Shown here: positions 8,004-17,582 of the stretch, one piece after another
How the letters are laid out: each line of letters opens with the position of its first letter
Numbering within the stretch: position 1 is the first letter of the stretch
From: Micromonospora lupini
GTDB lineage: Bacteria; Actinomycetota; Actinomycetes; Mycobacteriales; Micromonosporaceae
Assembly: GCF_026342015.1 (NCBI RefSeq)
Contig: NZ_JAPENL010000001.1
Span: 1,798,001-1,862,000, forward strand
Direction: 5' to 3'
DNA length: 64,000 nt
The notes under the pieces: model-generated
The model's input: only the letters and a program-made list of their open reading frames with translations
Database searches by the model: none
What the model was told of the DNA's origin: nothing
Made by a program: the position numbers and the translations under genes

Positions 8004-9524
8004 TCAGACCGCCGTACGCGACCACTGCTGGTTGGCGCCGGTGTTGCAGGTGTACTGCTTGAGGATCACGCCGTCCGCGGTCGAGGCGGCCGGTACGTCC
8101 ACGCACTTGTTGCTGTGTCGGGCGCGGAGCTGGAAGTAGTTGCCGTTGGTGACCATCTGGAACTGCTGGTTGGTGCCGCTGCCGCAGGTGTACTGGACGA
8201 GCTCGGCGCCGTCGGCCGTCGACGCGCTCACCACGTCGAGGCACTTTCCGCTGTTTCGGCTGACGATGCGCCAGTAGCCGCTGCCGGCGTCCTGGAACTG
8301 CCACTGCTGCCAGGCGTTGCCGCCGTACGTGTACTGACCGACGCGCGCGCCGTTGTCGGTGTTCGGCTGCTGGACGTCCATGGCCTTGCCGCTGTGCCGC
8401 ACGTCGAGCCGGTAGAACGTTCCCGTCGTGGGCGGAGGCGTCGTCGGGTCACCGCCGCCGATGGTGTCGCCCCACGCGTACCGGATCCGGTCGGCGCCGG
8501 AGGTGTTGCGGACGGTCAGGTTGAGGTCGGTGCCGCTGCCGCTGAGGGCGAACATCGAGTACCAGTCGTAGCCGATGGTGCCGGTCTTACCGCCGAGGGC
8601 GGGCCAGTAGGTGCCGCCCATCTGGTTGTCGCGCATGACCTGGGCCATCGCGCGGATGTAGCGCACGAAGTTGTCGGTGCTGCCCGCGTCGGCGTAGTTG
8701 CGACCGTCGTTCATGGGGCCGCCGAACTCGGTCGCGACCGCGCGGGAGGCGCAGTTGCCGAGGCGGGCCTGGATGTGGCTGCGGAAGCCGTCGTAGGTCA
8801 TCGCGCCGTAGAAGAAGGCGTAGTAGTGGAAGGACAGCAGCGTCGAGTTGAAGCGGCTGTCGTTGCAGATGTCGCGCAGGTCCTGGCTGAAGCCGGTGCC
8901 CCCGATCAGCACCCGGCCGGGCACCGCCGAGGTGTGGTAGCTGAGCCAGTTCGCGGCGACGTTGCGCCACTCCGTCGAGCTGTAGCCGTGCGGCTCGTTC
9001 ATCGGCTCGAAGTAGACGTTGCTGTTCGAGCCGTACGTGTTGGTCACCGTGGACCACATCGTGTTCCACGCGGCGAGATTCGTGATTCTGCCGCCGGAGG
9101 CGGCGGCGTCCTCCCAGTAGGCGAGGATGACTTTGAACCCGCGGGCGGTGGCGGCGTCGATGGCGCCTCGGTAGGCCTCCCACCAGGCGGTACCCACGGT
9201 GTGGGTGTTGATGGGCAGCCGGACGGTGTTGACCCCCATGGTGGACGCCATGTCGTCGTAGAGGGCGTTGGCCTTGGCCCGCACTGTCGCGTTGCTGTCG
9301 GACATGCTGAGGCCCTGCACGACGAGCGGGCTGGTCTTGAAGTTGTCACCAAGCATGGCCCAGTTCATGCCGCGGAACTGGCTGGTGGCGGCAGTGGCAG
9401 GCGACGACGTGACGACGACGATGCCGACGAGCGCGGTCATCGCGCTCAGCAGAGCGATCAGGAGCCGGCGCAGCGGCCGGGTGCCCGGCGAAACGTCTCG
9501 GTGGGACAGCCTTTTCCGTTTCAT
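8004..9524 (-). CDS. Secreted GH5 glycosidase (cellulase-like) with CBM13
   Basis: A 506-residue secreted enzyme. Residues 1-46 are a signal peptide ending ATAATS. About 47-355 are a (beta/alpha)8 GH5 domain with the acid/base E177 in FEPMNEP and the nucleophile E266 in ATEFGGP. After a DPTTPPPTTG linker comes a ricin-type CBM13 (about 372-505) with three QxW-type repeats (QQWQF, NQQFQM, NQQWSR). It would cut beta-linked plant polysaccharide outside the cell; the exact substrate (glucan, mannan, galactan) cannot be told from motifs. The ATG overlaps the stop of a 51-codon upstream frame that carries the strong ribosome site (see 9521-9676). It is divergent from the esterase at 10081. Confidence 0.92.
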   Translation of the reverse strand: MKRKRLSHRDVSPGTRPLRRLLIALLSAMTALVGIVVVTSSPATAATSQFRGMNWAMLGDNFKTSPLVVQGLSMSDSNATVRAKANALYDDMASTMGVNTVRLPINTHTVGTAWWEAYRGAIDAATARGFKVILAYWEDAAASGGRITNLAAWNTMWSTVTNTYGSNSNVYFEPMNEPHGYSSTEWRNVAANWLSYHTSAVPGRVLIGGTGFSQDLRDICNDSRFNSTLLSFHYYAFFYGAMTYDGFRSHIQARLGNCASRAVATEFGGPMNDGRNYADAGSTDNFVRYIRAMAQVMRDNQMGGTYWPALGGKTGTIGYDWYSMFALSGSGTDLNLTVRNTSGADRIRYAWGDTIGGGDPTTPPPTTGTFYRLDVRHSGKAMDVQQPNTDNGARVGQYTYGGNAWQQWQFQDAGSGYWRIVSRNSGKCLDVVSASTADGAELVQYTCGSGTNQQFQMVTNGNYFQLRARHSNKCVDVPAASTADGVILKQYTCNTGANQQWSRTAV

Positions 9525-9676
9525 GACAGGTCCAATCGGTGTGGGGGACGGTCGGCGTTCAGGTGGTCAGGCGGAAGGTGGCGGCCGATTCCTTCGGCGT
9601 CGCCACCGACCAGGTGGTGAGCAACAGGCACGCGGCGAGCGCCACCGCGTAGAGCCGGGGCGAGGACTCTCGACAT
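9521..9676 (-). CDS. Possible 51-codon leader frame coupled to the GH5 gene
   Basis: An ATG at 9676 follows an excellent ribosome site (AAGGAGAAGGACCG) and opens 51 codons whose TGA overlaps the GH5 ATG (TCATGA), which lacks a good site of its own. The encoded peptide is His/Pro/Arg-rich with no recognised motif. In the +1 frame the same DNA reads like a signal peptide (LYAVALAACLLLTTWSVA), so this may be the frameshifted remnant of an older secreted gene now acting as a translational leader. A real peptide product is unproven. Confidence 0.35.
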   Translation of the reverse strand: MSRVLAPALRGGARRVPVAHHLVGGDAEGIGRHLPPDHLNADRPPHRLDLS

Positions 9677-9759
9677 CGGTCCTTCTCCTTTGCGGAGGGG
9701 CCGTCGCGTCGAACCTCCGATGGGGTGCCGTGGACGACACGCCTCGGGTCGACTTCACG

Positions 9760-9773
9760 TGTGAGCGCTAACA
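9760..9773. promoter_or_regulatory. LacI-type operator in the divergent GH5/esterase region
   Basis: TGTGAGCGCTAACA is a 14-bp palindrome with one mismatched pair, centred on AGCGCT, the form bound by LacI-family sugar repressors (CebR-like boxes). A half-matching copy, GTGTTAGCGATC, lies at 9893-9904. The 9525-10080 region otherwise holds only the leader frame at 9521-9676. No regulator gene lies directly beside it; the LacI proteins of this window bind other predicted boxes. Confidence 0.5.
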
Positions 9774-9978
9774 GCACTGAGGAGGCTCGCCCCCGGGCTG
9801 CACGGCTGTGGGTGGTGGTAAACGTGCCGAGCCGGTGTCTCCGGCGAGGCAGACGCCGTGTGTCCAGATCATTAAGTACGTGTTGCGCACAAGTGTTAGC
9901 GATCCCATCTGGCGTGTCAAGGCATCGAAGAAGCTCGTTCCACAACGAATGACGTCATACGTCACACCATGATGCTAG

Positions 9979-11436
<1,458 letters not shown>

Positions 11437-11467
11437 AGCCGCATCCGGCAACGCCGAGCCTGCCGGA

Positions 11468-11503
11468 GACGCGCCGCCCCTGTCCTGTCCCGGGCGGCGC
11501 GTC
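11468..11503. terminator. Hairpin terminator between convergent genes
   Basis: A perfect 12-bp stem, GACGCGCCGCCC (11468-11479) with GGGCGGCGCGTC (11492-11503), and a 12-base loop. It separates the esterase (+) from the isomerase gene (-). Confidence 0.75.
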
Positions 11504-11531
11504 GCCGTCGGGCCGCACGAGGCACGCATCG

Positions 11532-12356
11532 CTACAGCCCCACGCTGCGCAGGGTGGGTACGGTCTTACCCACCCAGGCGAGGTCGGCGTCCTCGCGGGC
11601 GCCCTGGGTGCGTTGTGTGCCGGCCAGGAACCACAGGAAGTACGTGGTGTAGCCGGGCGCGCTGACCACCGTGTGGTAGCCCTCGGGCATCATCTGCATC
11701 ACGTGGTCGCGGATGGTGACGTTCTCCTCGTACCCATCGTCGGTGTAGACCCGGCTGATGCCGAACCCGTCCGCCGGGTTGACGCGGTAGTAGTACATCT
11801 CCTCGTGCGCGGCCTCGGCGGGCAGGTCGTCGACCCTGTGCCGGTGCGGCGGGTAGGTGCTCCAGTTGCCCGACGGCGTGTAGGTCTCGCCGACGATGAG
11901 CCGGCGGGCGGGCAGGTCCGGTTGGGCGATCTCGGTGAGGATCTGGTGGTAGGTGCGGCCGAAGTTGGCAGCTCCCCAACGGCCGGTCGCGACCTGCTCC
12001 GGCGCGATGACGTACGGGTCGGTGGCCAGTTCGCTGGGGGCGCTGGGGAGGGCGATCTCCACGTCGGTGACGGCCTCGACGGTGATCGGGGAGCCGGCCG
12101 GAAGGTAGACGGAGTGCGGCTTGCCGGAGAACACGTCCGGACGGCTGCCGACCCGTGGGAAGTGGTGGCCGGCGACTGTGAAGCTCGCGGTGCCACCGAG
12201 GATGACGGCCAGGATCTCCCGGTCACCGGACTCGCCGGCCCAGGACTCGCCGGCCGACAGTCGCAGCAGGGTGAAGTCCAGCAGGCGGCAGGGATTGAAG
12301 GGCAGCGTGTTCCGGCCGTCGGCGGCGGGGATGGAACAGTGGTAGCGGTGGTCCAT
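11532..12356 (-). CDS. IolB/KduI-family sugar-uronate isomerase
   Basis: A 274-residue bicupin of the IolB (5-deoxy-glucuronate isomerase)/KduI family. The metal-binding pattern is visible as PPHRHRVDDLP followed by HEEMYYYRVNP, and the C-terminal cupin strand as FLWFLAG. The ATG at 12356 follows GAAAGGTG. By similarity alone it would be called IolB. It is, however, the last gene of an operon with GH88, whose product (unsaturated glucuronate, rearranging to 4-deoxy-5-ketouronate) must be isomerised next. A KduI/DhuI-like role is therefore the better guess, while no other myo-inositol catabolism gene is nearby. The two genes are 47 bases apart. Confidence 0.8.
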   Translation of the reverse strand: MDHRYHCSIPAADGRNTLPFNPCRLLDFTLLRLSAGESWAGESGDREILAVILGGTASFTVAGHHFPRVGSRPDVFSGKPHSVYLPAGSPITVEAVTDVEIALPSAPSELATDPYVIAPEQVATGRWGAANFGRTYHQILTEIAQPDLPARRLIVGETYTPSGNWSTYPPHRHRVDDLPAEAAHEEMYYYRVNPADGFGISRVYTDDGYEENVTIRDHVMQMMPEGYHTVVSAPGYTTYFLWFLAGTQRTQGAREDADLAWVGKTVPTLRSVGL

Positions 12357-12403
12357 GATCACCTTTCGTCGGGGTGCGGGGCGGTGCGGGTCGGTCGCTG
12401 TGG

Positions 12404-13588
12404 TCACCAGGGGCTGGTCCAGCCGGGGATCGTGGCGCGGGTGAGGGCTTCCAGGTAGAAGTAGTCGCCCCACAGAGTTCCCTCGTCGACGCCGACGTCC
12501 TTGGGTTTGTCGTAGACCCCGTGCAGGATCAGCGCGTTCGAGACCGGGTGGCCGCCCGTGGAGTAGTTGTCGATGAGCGAGCGCAGGATCTCCGCGGCGG
12601 CTGTCCGGTACCGGCCGGCGCTGGCCGGGTCGGTGAGGCTGTCGGCCAGTTCGAACAGGCCGCAGGCGGCGATGGCCGCGGCCGAGCTGTCCCGCTCCTG
12701 GCCGCTGCCGTCGCCGAACTCCAGGTCCCAGTAGGCGACGTGGTCGTCCGGCAGGCTGGCGAGGAAGCGGTCGGCGCAGGTCCGCGCGGCGGCGAGCAGT
12801 GCGGGGTCGCCGATGTGCCGGTGGTTGAGGCTGAAGCCGTAGATGCCCCAGGCCTGCCCGCGGGCCCAGCAGGAGTTGTCGGCGTGGCCCTGTTCGGTCT
12901 CCCCGCGCAGTGGCGCACCGCTGTCCGTGTCCCAGTAGAAGGTGTGGAAGGTGGTGCCGTCCGGGCGCAGGATGTGCTGGCGGAGCTGATCGGTGTGCCG
13001 GCGGGCCGCGGCGGCGTAGCGGTCGTCGCCTGTGGTCTGGGTGGCCCAGAAGAGCAGCGGCGTGTTCATGAGGCTGTCGATGATGGTGCGGCCCCGTTGG
13101 CGGCTGTCGTTCAGGTCGCCCCAGGCCTGGATGATTCCGGCGGGTTCGAGGACACGCGTCATCAGGTGGTCGGCGGCGGCGAGGGCCGCGCCTCGGGCCC
13201 GCGGATCGTCGGTACGGCGGGCCGGTGTCGCGCAGGAGAGGGTGTAGAGGAACCCGAGGTCGTGGGTGTCCAGGTCGATGCCGCGGTGCACGCGATCGGC
13301 GAAGCTGTCCACGTGGGACAAAGCGGCCCGCAGGTGGCGGTCGTCACCGCTCAGGTCGTGTGCCAGCCAGAGCTGTCCGGGCCAGAAGCTCGTGGTCCAG
13401 CCGACGTTTGCGCCCTCGGGTTGGCCTGCGCTCGGTGGCCGAAGCGGGTAGCGGTTGGCGGCTGTGGTGTCCGCGGGGTACCGGTCGCCGAAGACCGCGA
13501 TGTTCGCGTCGACGGTGTGTATCGCGGCGGCCACCGCGGCCGCCGTGGCCTCTGCGTCGGGACTGGGACGGACGTCGGTCGCCGTCAT
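12404..13588 (-). CDS. GH88 unsaturated glucuronyl hydrolase
   Basis: A 394-residue cytoplasmic enzyme that hydrates the 4,5-double bond of the unsaturated glucuronyl end left by polysaccharide lyases, releasing the sugar. The (alpha/alpha)6-barrel family marks are present: D110 in DTHDLGFLY and D171 in IIDSLMNTPLLFWA, the two catalytic aspartates of the family, and the W-rich ARGQAWGIYG. The ATG at 13588 has GAGGGAGAAC upstream; an earlier ATG at 13639 has none. There is no signal peptide, so substrate must be imported, as the adjacent ABC transporter would do. Confidence 0.92.
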   Translation of the reverse strand: MTATDVRPSPDAEATAAAVAAAIHTVDANIAVFGDRYPADTTAANRYPLRPPSAGQPEGANVGWTTSFWPGQLWLAHDLSGDDRHLRAALSHVDSFADRVHRGIDLDTHDLGFLYTLSCATPARRTDDPRARGAALAAADHLMTRVLEPAGIIQAWGDLNDSRQRGRTIIDSLMNTPLLFWATQTTGDDRYAAAARRHTDQLRQHILRPDGTTFHTFYWDTDSGAPLRGETEQGHADNSCWARGQAWGIYGFSLNHRHIGDPALLAAARTCADRFLASLPDDHVAYWDLEFGDGSGQERDSSAAAIAACGLFELADSLTDPASAGRYRTAAAEILRSLIDNYSTGGHPVSNALILHGVYDKPKDVGVDEGTLWGDYFYLEALTRATIPGWTSPW

Positions 13589-13672
13589 GGATGCTGTTCT
13601 CCCTCGTGGGTCCGGGCCGGTGCCGGGCAGGTGTGTCATCGACGTGCCGGCTCGGTGGCCGGAACGTGGTGG

Positions 13673-14350
13673 TCAGGTGCTCTGGGGTGCGGTCGTCGAC
13701 GGCTCGAGGGCGGCGCGCAGTGTGAAGCGGCTGTTGGCCCACACGACATAGAGCAGTGGCGCGGCGGCGAGGCCGAGCGCGATCGCGGGGCGGGCCGCCA
13801 GAATCTGGGCGAGCAGCGCGAGCACGAGCAGGGACGCGGCGGTGAGGTACCACCGGCGCACCGCCAGATACACGCAGGTACGGGCAACCTCGCGCAGCGG
13901 CGCGCGGGGTCGTTCGGCGATGGTCACCAACCCGAGCAGCGTGGTCGCGACGGTGAGGACGATCAGGGTCGCCAGCACCGGCAGGGCGAGCGCTCCGACC
14001 CGGTGACCCCACGCGGCGCGGGCGTCGACGGCGAGCACCACCAGGGCGGTCATGGCCGCCGCCGTCCAGAGCATCGCCGGCCGGGCGGTGGCTCGCCAGG
14101 CGCGGCCGAAGGTGCGCAGCACGCCGCCGGTGTCGCCGGCCGAGTAGGCGGACATGACCGTGAAGGCGGCACAGAGCCCAGGCGCGCAGAGCGGGGTGGT
14201 CAGCGCGTACAGGGGCCAGGAGCGCGCCGCCTCGGTGGTGAACGCGAGCGTCACCAGTGGCAGGCAACCGAGCACCAGCAGCACGTTGGTGACCAGCGCG
14301 ACGTAGATCCCGTCGAAGACGGCGGTGATGGTGTTGTGGCGCGATCGCAT
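13673..14350 (-). CDS. DUF624 (YesL-like) membrane protein
   Basis: A 225-residue integral membrane protein with about five to six hydrophobic segments, starting MRSRHNTITAVFDGIYVALVTN. It is recognisable as the DUF624/YesL family, whose members are almost always encoded beside CUT1 sugar ABC transporters for pectin and glycosaminoglycan fragments. The biochemical role is unknown; an accessory function to the transporter is inferred. It begins 5 bases after the stop of the upstream permease gene, so the two are surely cotranscribed. Confidence 0.8.
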   Translation of the reverse strand: MRSRHNTITAVFDGIYVALVTNVLLVLGCLPLVTLAFTTEAARSWPLYALTTPLCAPGLCAAFTVMSAYSAGDTGGVLRTFGRAWRATARPAMLWTAAAMTALVVLAVDARAAWGHRVGALALPVLATLIVLTVATTLLGLVTIAERPRAPLREVARTCVYLAVRRWYLTAASLLVLALLAQILAARPAIALGLAAAPLLYVVWANSRFTLRAALEPSTTAPQST

Positions 14351-14355
14351 GGGCC

Positions 14356-15252
14356 TCAACCCTTCAGTCCGGTCGAGGCGACACCCTCGATGAAGTAACG
14401 CTGGCCGAGCAGGAAGATGACAGCGACGGGCAGCACGGACAGCACCGAGCCCGTCATGATCAGCGCGTACTCGGCGTTGTACTGGGAGATGAAGGTGTTC
14501 AGGCCCAACTGGATGGTGCGCAGCTCCGGGCTGCGCAGGTAGATCAGTGGGCCGAGGTAGTCGTTCCAGGTGGTCGTGAACATCAGCAGGGCCAGACTGG
14601 CAAGCGCCGGCCTGGACAACGGCAGGATGATCCGTCGGTAGATGCCGAACTCGCTGAGCCCGTCGACCCGCGCCGCTTCGCTGAGCTCCTCGGGGATCGT
14701 CTCGTAGAACTGCTTCATCAGGAACACGCCTACCGCGCCGAACGCCTGTATCGCGACGATCGACCACAGCGTGTTCGACAGGTGCAGCTTCGACATGAGG
14801 ATGAACTGCGGGATCATGTACGACTGCCAGGGCACCGCGATCGTCCCGACGTACGCCAGGAAGAGCAGGTCGCGGCCGGGGAAACGGACGCGGGCGAAGC
14901 CGTAGGCCGCGAAGCTGCCGGTGAACACCTGCAGGAAGGTGACGACTACCGACAGCAGCAGGGTGTTCCGCAGCCACGTCGTCATGTCCGAGCGCTGCCA
15001 GATGTCGACGTAGTTTCGCCACACCACGGGGTCGGGGAGCCAGGTGATCGGGATGGTGAAGACGTCGTTGTTGGTCTTCAACGACGCCACCACCATCCAG
15101 AAGAACGGCAGCAGCAGCCCGGCCGCCGCGAGCACGAGAGCGGCGTACCCGAGAAGTCGCCCGCCCCGGGACCTGACACGTCGGACGGACGTCGCGTGGT
15201 TGCCGGGCGGGACGATGGCCGGGACGGGCGTGGAGAGGTCGGTCGCGGTCAT
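14356..15252 (-). CDS. ABC sugar importer permease (MalG/CUT1 type)
   Basis: A 298-residue permease with six transmembrane helices. The cytoplasmic coupling motif EAARVDGLSEFGIYRRIILPLSRPA (EAA loop) is at about residues 190-215. It imports an oligosaccharide together with the companion permease and binding protein. The ATG overlaps the stop of the upstream permease gene by one base (TGATG), indicating translational coupling. No ATP-binding subunit is encoded in this operon; CUT1 systems of actinomycetes typically borrow a shared MsiK-type ATPase. Confidence 0.93.
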   Translation of the reverse strand: MTATDLSTPVPAIVPPGNHATSVRRVRSRGGRLLGYAALVLAAAGLLLPFFWMVVASLKTNNDVFTIPITWLPDPVVWRNYVDIWQRSDMTTWLRNTLLLSVVVTFLQVFTGSFAAYGFARVRFPGRDLLFLAYVGTIAVPWQSYMIPQFILMSKLHLSNTLWSIVAIQAFGAVGVFLMKQFYETIPEELSEAARVDGLSEFGIYRRIILPLSRPALASLALLMFTTTWNDYLGPLIYLRSPELRTIQLGLNTFISQYNAEYALIMTGSVLSVLPVAVIFLLGQRYFIEGVASTGLKG

Positions 15253-16157
15253 CAGCTGTTCCTCCGCTTGTTGACCCAGAACTGGATGACCGTGATGCCG
15301 AAGCAGATGGCGAACAGGACGATGGAGACCGCCGAGGCGTAGCCGAACTGGTTCTCCTCGAAGCCCTTCTGGTAGATGTACTGCGAGAGCACAAGCGTCG
15401 ACTGACCCGGTCCGCCGCCGGTCATCACGAGGATGAGGTCGAAGACCTTGAAACTCTCGATGGTGAGCAGCACCGTGACGAAGAAGGTGGTGTGCCGCAG
15501 GCCGGGCATGGTCACGTGCACGAACCGCTGCCACGGTGAGGCGCCGTCGGTCTCGGCCGCCTCGTAGAGCTGGGCCGGGATGGTCTGCAGGCCAGCCAGG
15601 AACAGCAGCATGTAGTAGCCCATGTACCGCCAGGTGCCGACGATGATGACCGCAGGCATCGACCAGGTCGCCGACGCGGTCCAGCCCGGCGGATTGTCCA
15701 CCCCGACGGCGCCGAGGAGAGCGTTGATCGGGCCGTACTCCGGGCTGAACAGCTGGTTCCAGACCACCGCGATCGCCACGATCGAGGTGATGTAGGGGAA
15801 GAAGGCGACGGTGCGGAAGAACCGTACGCCGCGCAGTTTGCGGTTGAGGAGCAGCGCCAGCCCGAGTGCCGCCGCGAGGGTCAGCGGGATGTGGAAGACG
15901 GCGTAGTAGACGGTGTTGCGCAGCGCGGTCCAGAAGCTCGCGTCGCTCCACAACCGCCTGAAGTTGGCGGTGCCGGTCCACTCGGCCACCCCGAAGACGT
16001 TCCAGTTGGTGAACGCCACGTAGAACAGCACCGCGACGGGTAGCAGGGTGAGCCCGACGAAGCCGATGAAGTTGGGCAGGATGAACGACCAGCCGGCGAC
16101 CGTGTTGCGCCACACCAGACGCCGGTACTTGGGTCGCGTGCGCGGCAGTGTTGCCAT
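15252..16157 (-). CDS. ABC sugar importer permease (MalF/CUT1 type)
   Basis: A 301-residue permease with six predicted helices and an EAA loop (EAAETDGASPWQRFVHVTMPG). The ATG at 16157 is preceded by GGAG. It forms the heterodimeric channel with the next gene product. A GC-rich hairpin (16188-16228) lies between this gene and the binding-protein gene upstream, the usual arrangement for making more binding protein than channel. Confidence 0.93.
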   Translation of the reverse strand: MATLPRTRPKYRRLVWRNTVAGWSFILPNFIGFVGLTLLPVAVLFYVAFTNWNVFGVAEWTGTANFRRLWSDASFWTALRNTVYYAVFHIPLTLAAALGLALLLNRKLRGVRFFRTVAFFPYITSIVAIAVVWNQLFSPEYGPINALLGAVGVDNPPGWTASATWSMPAVIIVGTWRYMGYYMLLFLAGLQTIPAQLYEAAETDGASPWQRFVHVTMPGLRHTTFFVTVLLTIESFKVFDLILVMTGGGPGQSTLVLSQYIYQKGFEENQFGYASAVSIVLFAICFGITVIQFWVNKRRNS

Positions 16158-16187
16158 AGGGGAGTCTCCGGGAGCGATCGGCGTGGC

Positions 16188-16228
16188 GGCGGGTCCGGCA
16201 TGCGGCAGAGGCGCGCGCCGGGCCCGCC
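16188..16228 (-). terminator. Attenuating hairpin between binding-protein and permease genes
   Basis: GGCGGGTCCGGC (16188-16199) pairs with GCCGGGCCCGCC (16217-16228), with one T opposite G and a 17-base loop. It lies immediately after the binding-protein stop, so it probably stabilises or terminates part of the transcripts. Confidence 0.55.
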
Positions 16229-16234
16229 GTGACC

Positions 16235-17539
16235 TCACTGGTTGAGGACCTCGTTCTTGGCGCGGGTCTGCGCCTCGCTCAGCGCGGCATCGACACCCTT
16301 GCTGTCGGAGAGGATCGTCGAATGCGTCTCGTTGAGGAGATTTTGCAGGCCGGCGGTGTGCTTCGAGACGGGGTTCTCCGGCTTGATCGTGTGTTTGGCG
16401 TAGGCGAACTTCGACAGCTCGTCCTGCGGTACGCCGTCCAGACCGAACAGGCTCGCGGTGACCGCGTCGGTGGCCTGTGCGGGGGTGATGCCGATCCCGG
16501 CCAGTGCCTTGCCGGCCTCCGGGCCGGCCGCGTACTTGAGGAAGTCCTTCGCCACGGCGGCCTTCGACTTGCTGATCTTCGGGTTGATTCCCAGGCCGGT
16601 CGGGTCACCGAAGGTGACAGGCGTGGCGGAGGTGCCGGTGGTCGACTTGTCGAACTGCGGCGCCGGTGCCATCCCCCACTGGAACTTGTCGGCGTCACCG
16701 CTCTTTCGCTGGTTGAGCAGCGTGGCCACGTACCAGGTGCCCATCAGCAGCATCGCCGACTGCTGCTTGCCGAACTGCGCCTGGTAGGTGAGTTTGTTGG
16801 TCTTCGCCGTGCCGAAGGTCGGCTGCGCGCCGGACGCCTGCAGGTCCAGTGACCGCTCGTAGTACGGCTTCAGGAAGCCGAAGTCCCCGGAGAGCAGGTC
16901 CGCGTTGGGGGTCTGGGCGAGCGCGAATCCCTGCACTGTCGACTGGAAGGTGTGCTGGTAGGCGCCTGTCGCGTTCGAGCCGGCCCCCTTCAGCCCGGTG
17001 TGCAGTCGCTTCGCCGCGTCGGTGTAGTCGTCCCAGGTCCAACTGCCGTCCGGCAGCGGCACCTTCGCCTTGGCGAACAGATCCTTGTTGTAATAGAGCA
17101 CCCACGAGTCCTGCCGGTACGGCACCGCGTACGCCTTGCCGTCCACCTGGTACGACGCGAGCGCAGGGCTCGAACCGAGATCCGTGGTGGCGTCGGAGAC
17201 GTCGAGCAGCTGACCGCCGCTCTGGTACGTGTAGAAGTTCTTGAGGTTCTTCATGACGTACACGTCCGGGGCGGTGCCGGCGGCCAGGTCCGTGATCATC
17301 TGGGTGTCGTAGTCGTTGCCCGGGGCGTACTCCTTGAGCTCCACCGTCACGTTCGGGTGGGTCGCCTTGAAGCCGTCGGCGAGCGTCTTGAACTCGGGCG
17401 TGGACGCGAGGCTCCAGCCGGCCAGGGTGATCGTCACCGGGGCGTTGGGGTCGACTGGCTCGTCTCCGCCCCCGCAGCCGCCAAGAACAAGCGTCAGGGC
17501 CGTCGCAGCGCTGATGACGGCCGGTATCGCACGCTTCAT
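16235..17539 (-). CDS. Sugar-binding lipoprotein of ABC importer
   Basis: A 434-residue extracellular solute-binding protein (family 1). Residues 1-25 form a lipoprotein signal with the lipobox LVLGGC, so it is anchored outside the membrane. The mature part has the family's pattern (NDYDTQMITDLAAGTAPDVYVM near the hinge, YYNKDLFAKAKVPLPDGSW). ATG 17539 has AAGGAGAGAGGG upstream. Substrate is inferred from the neighbouring GH88 and DUF2264 genes: a short unsaturated or uronate-containing oligosaccharide. Confidence 0.92.
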   Translation of the reverse strand: MKRAIPAVISAATALTLVLGGCGGGDEPVDPNAPVTITLAGWSLASTPEFKTLADGFKATHPNVTVELKEYAPGNDYDTQMITDLAAGTAPDVYVMKNLKNFYTYQSGGQLLDVSDATTDLGSSPALASYQVDGKAYAVPYRQDSWVLYYNKDLFAKAKVPLPDGSWTWDDYTDAAKRLHTGLKGAGSNATGAYQHTFQSTVQGFALAQTPNADLLSGDFGFLKPYYERSLDLQASGAQPTFGTAKTNKLTYQAQFGKQQSAMLLMGTWYVATLLNQRKSGDADKFQWGMAPAPQFDKSTTGTSATPVTFGDPTGLGINPKISKSKAAVAKDFLKYAAGPEAGKALAGIGITPAQATDAVTASLFGLDGVPQDELSKFAYAKHTIKPENPVSKHTAGLQNLLNETHSTILSDSKGVDAALSEAQTRAKNEVLNQ

Positions 17540-17582
17540 CCCTCTCTCCTTCAGGTCAAGGGGCCCGGACGGGCCCGCACTG

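Noticed and set aside
9559..9945. A 128-codon minus-strand frame ending in a signal-peptide-like sequence.
   Set aside because: No start codon with a ribosome site in that frame. I treat only its end as a possible relic under the leader finding.
12374..14398. A 674-codon plus-strand frame opposite the GH88 and DUF624 genes.
   Set aside because: Same kind of shadow; the minus-strand genes have clear catalytic motifs and operon spacing.
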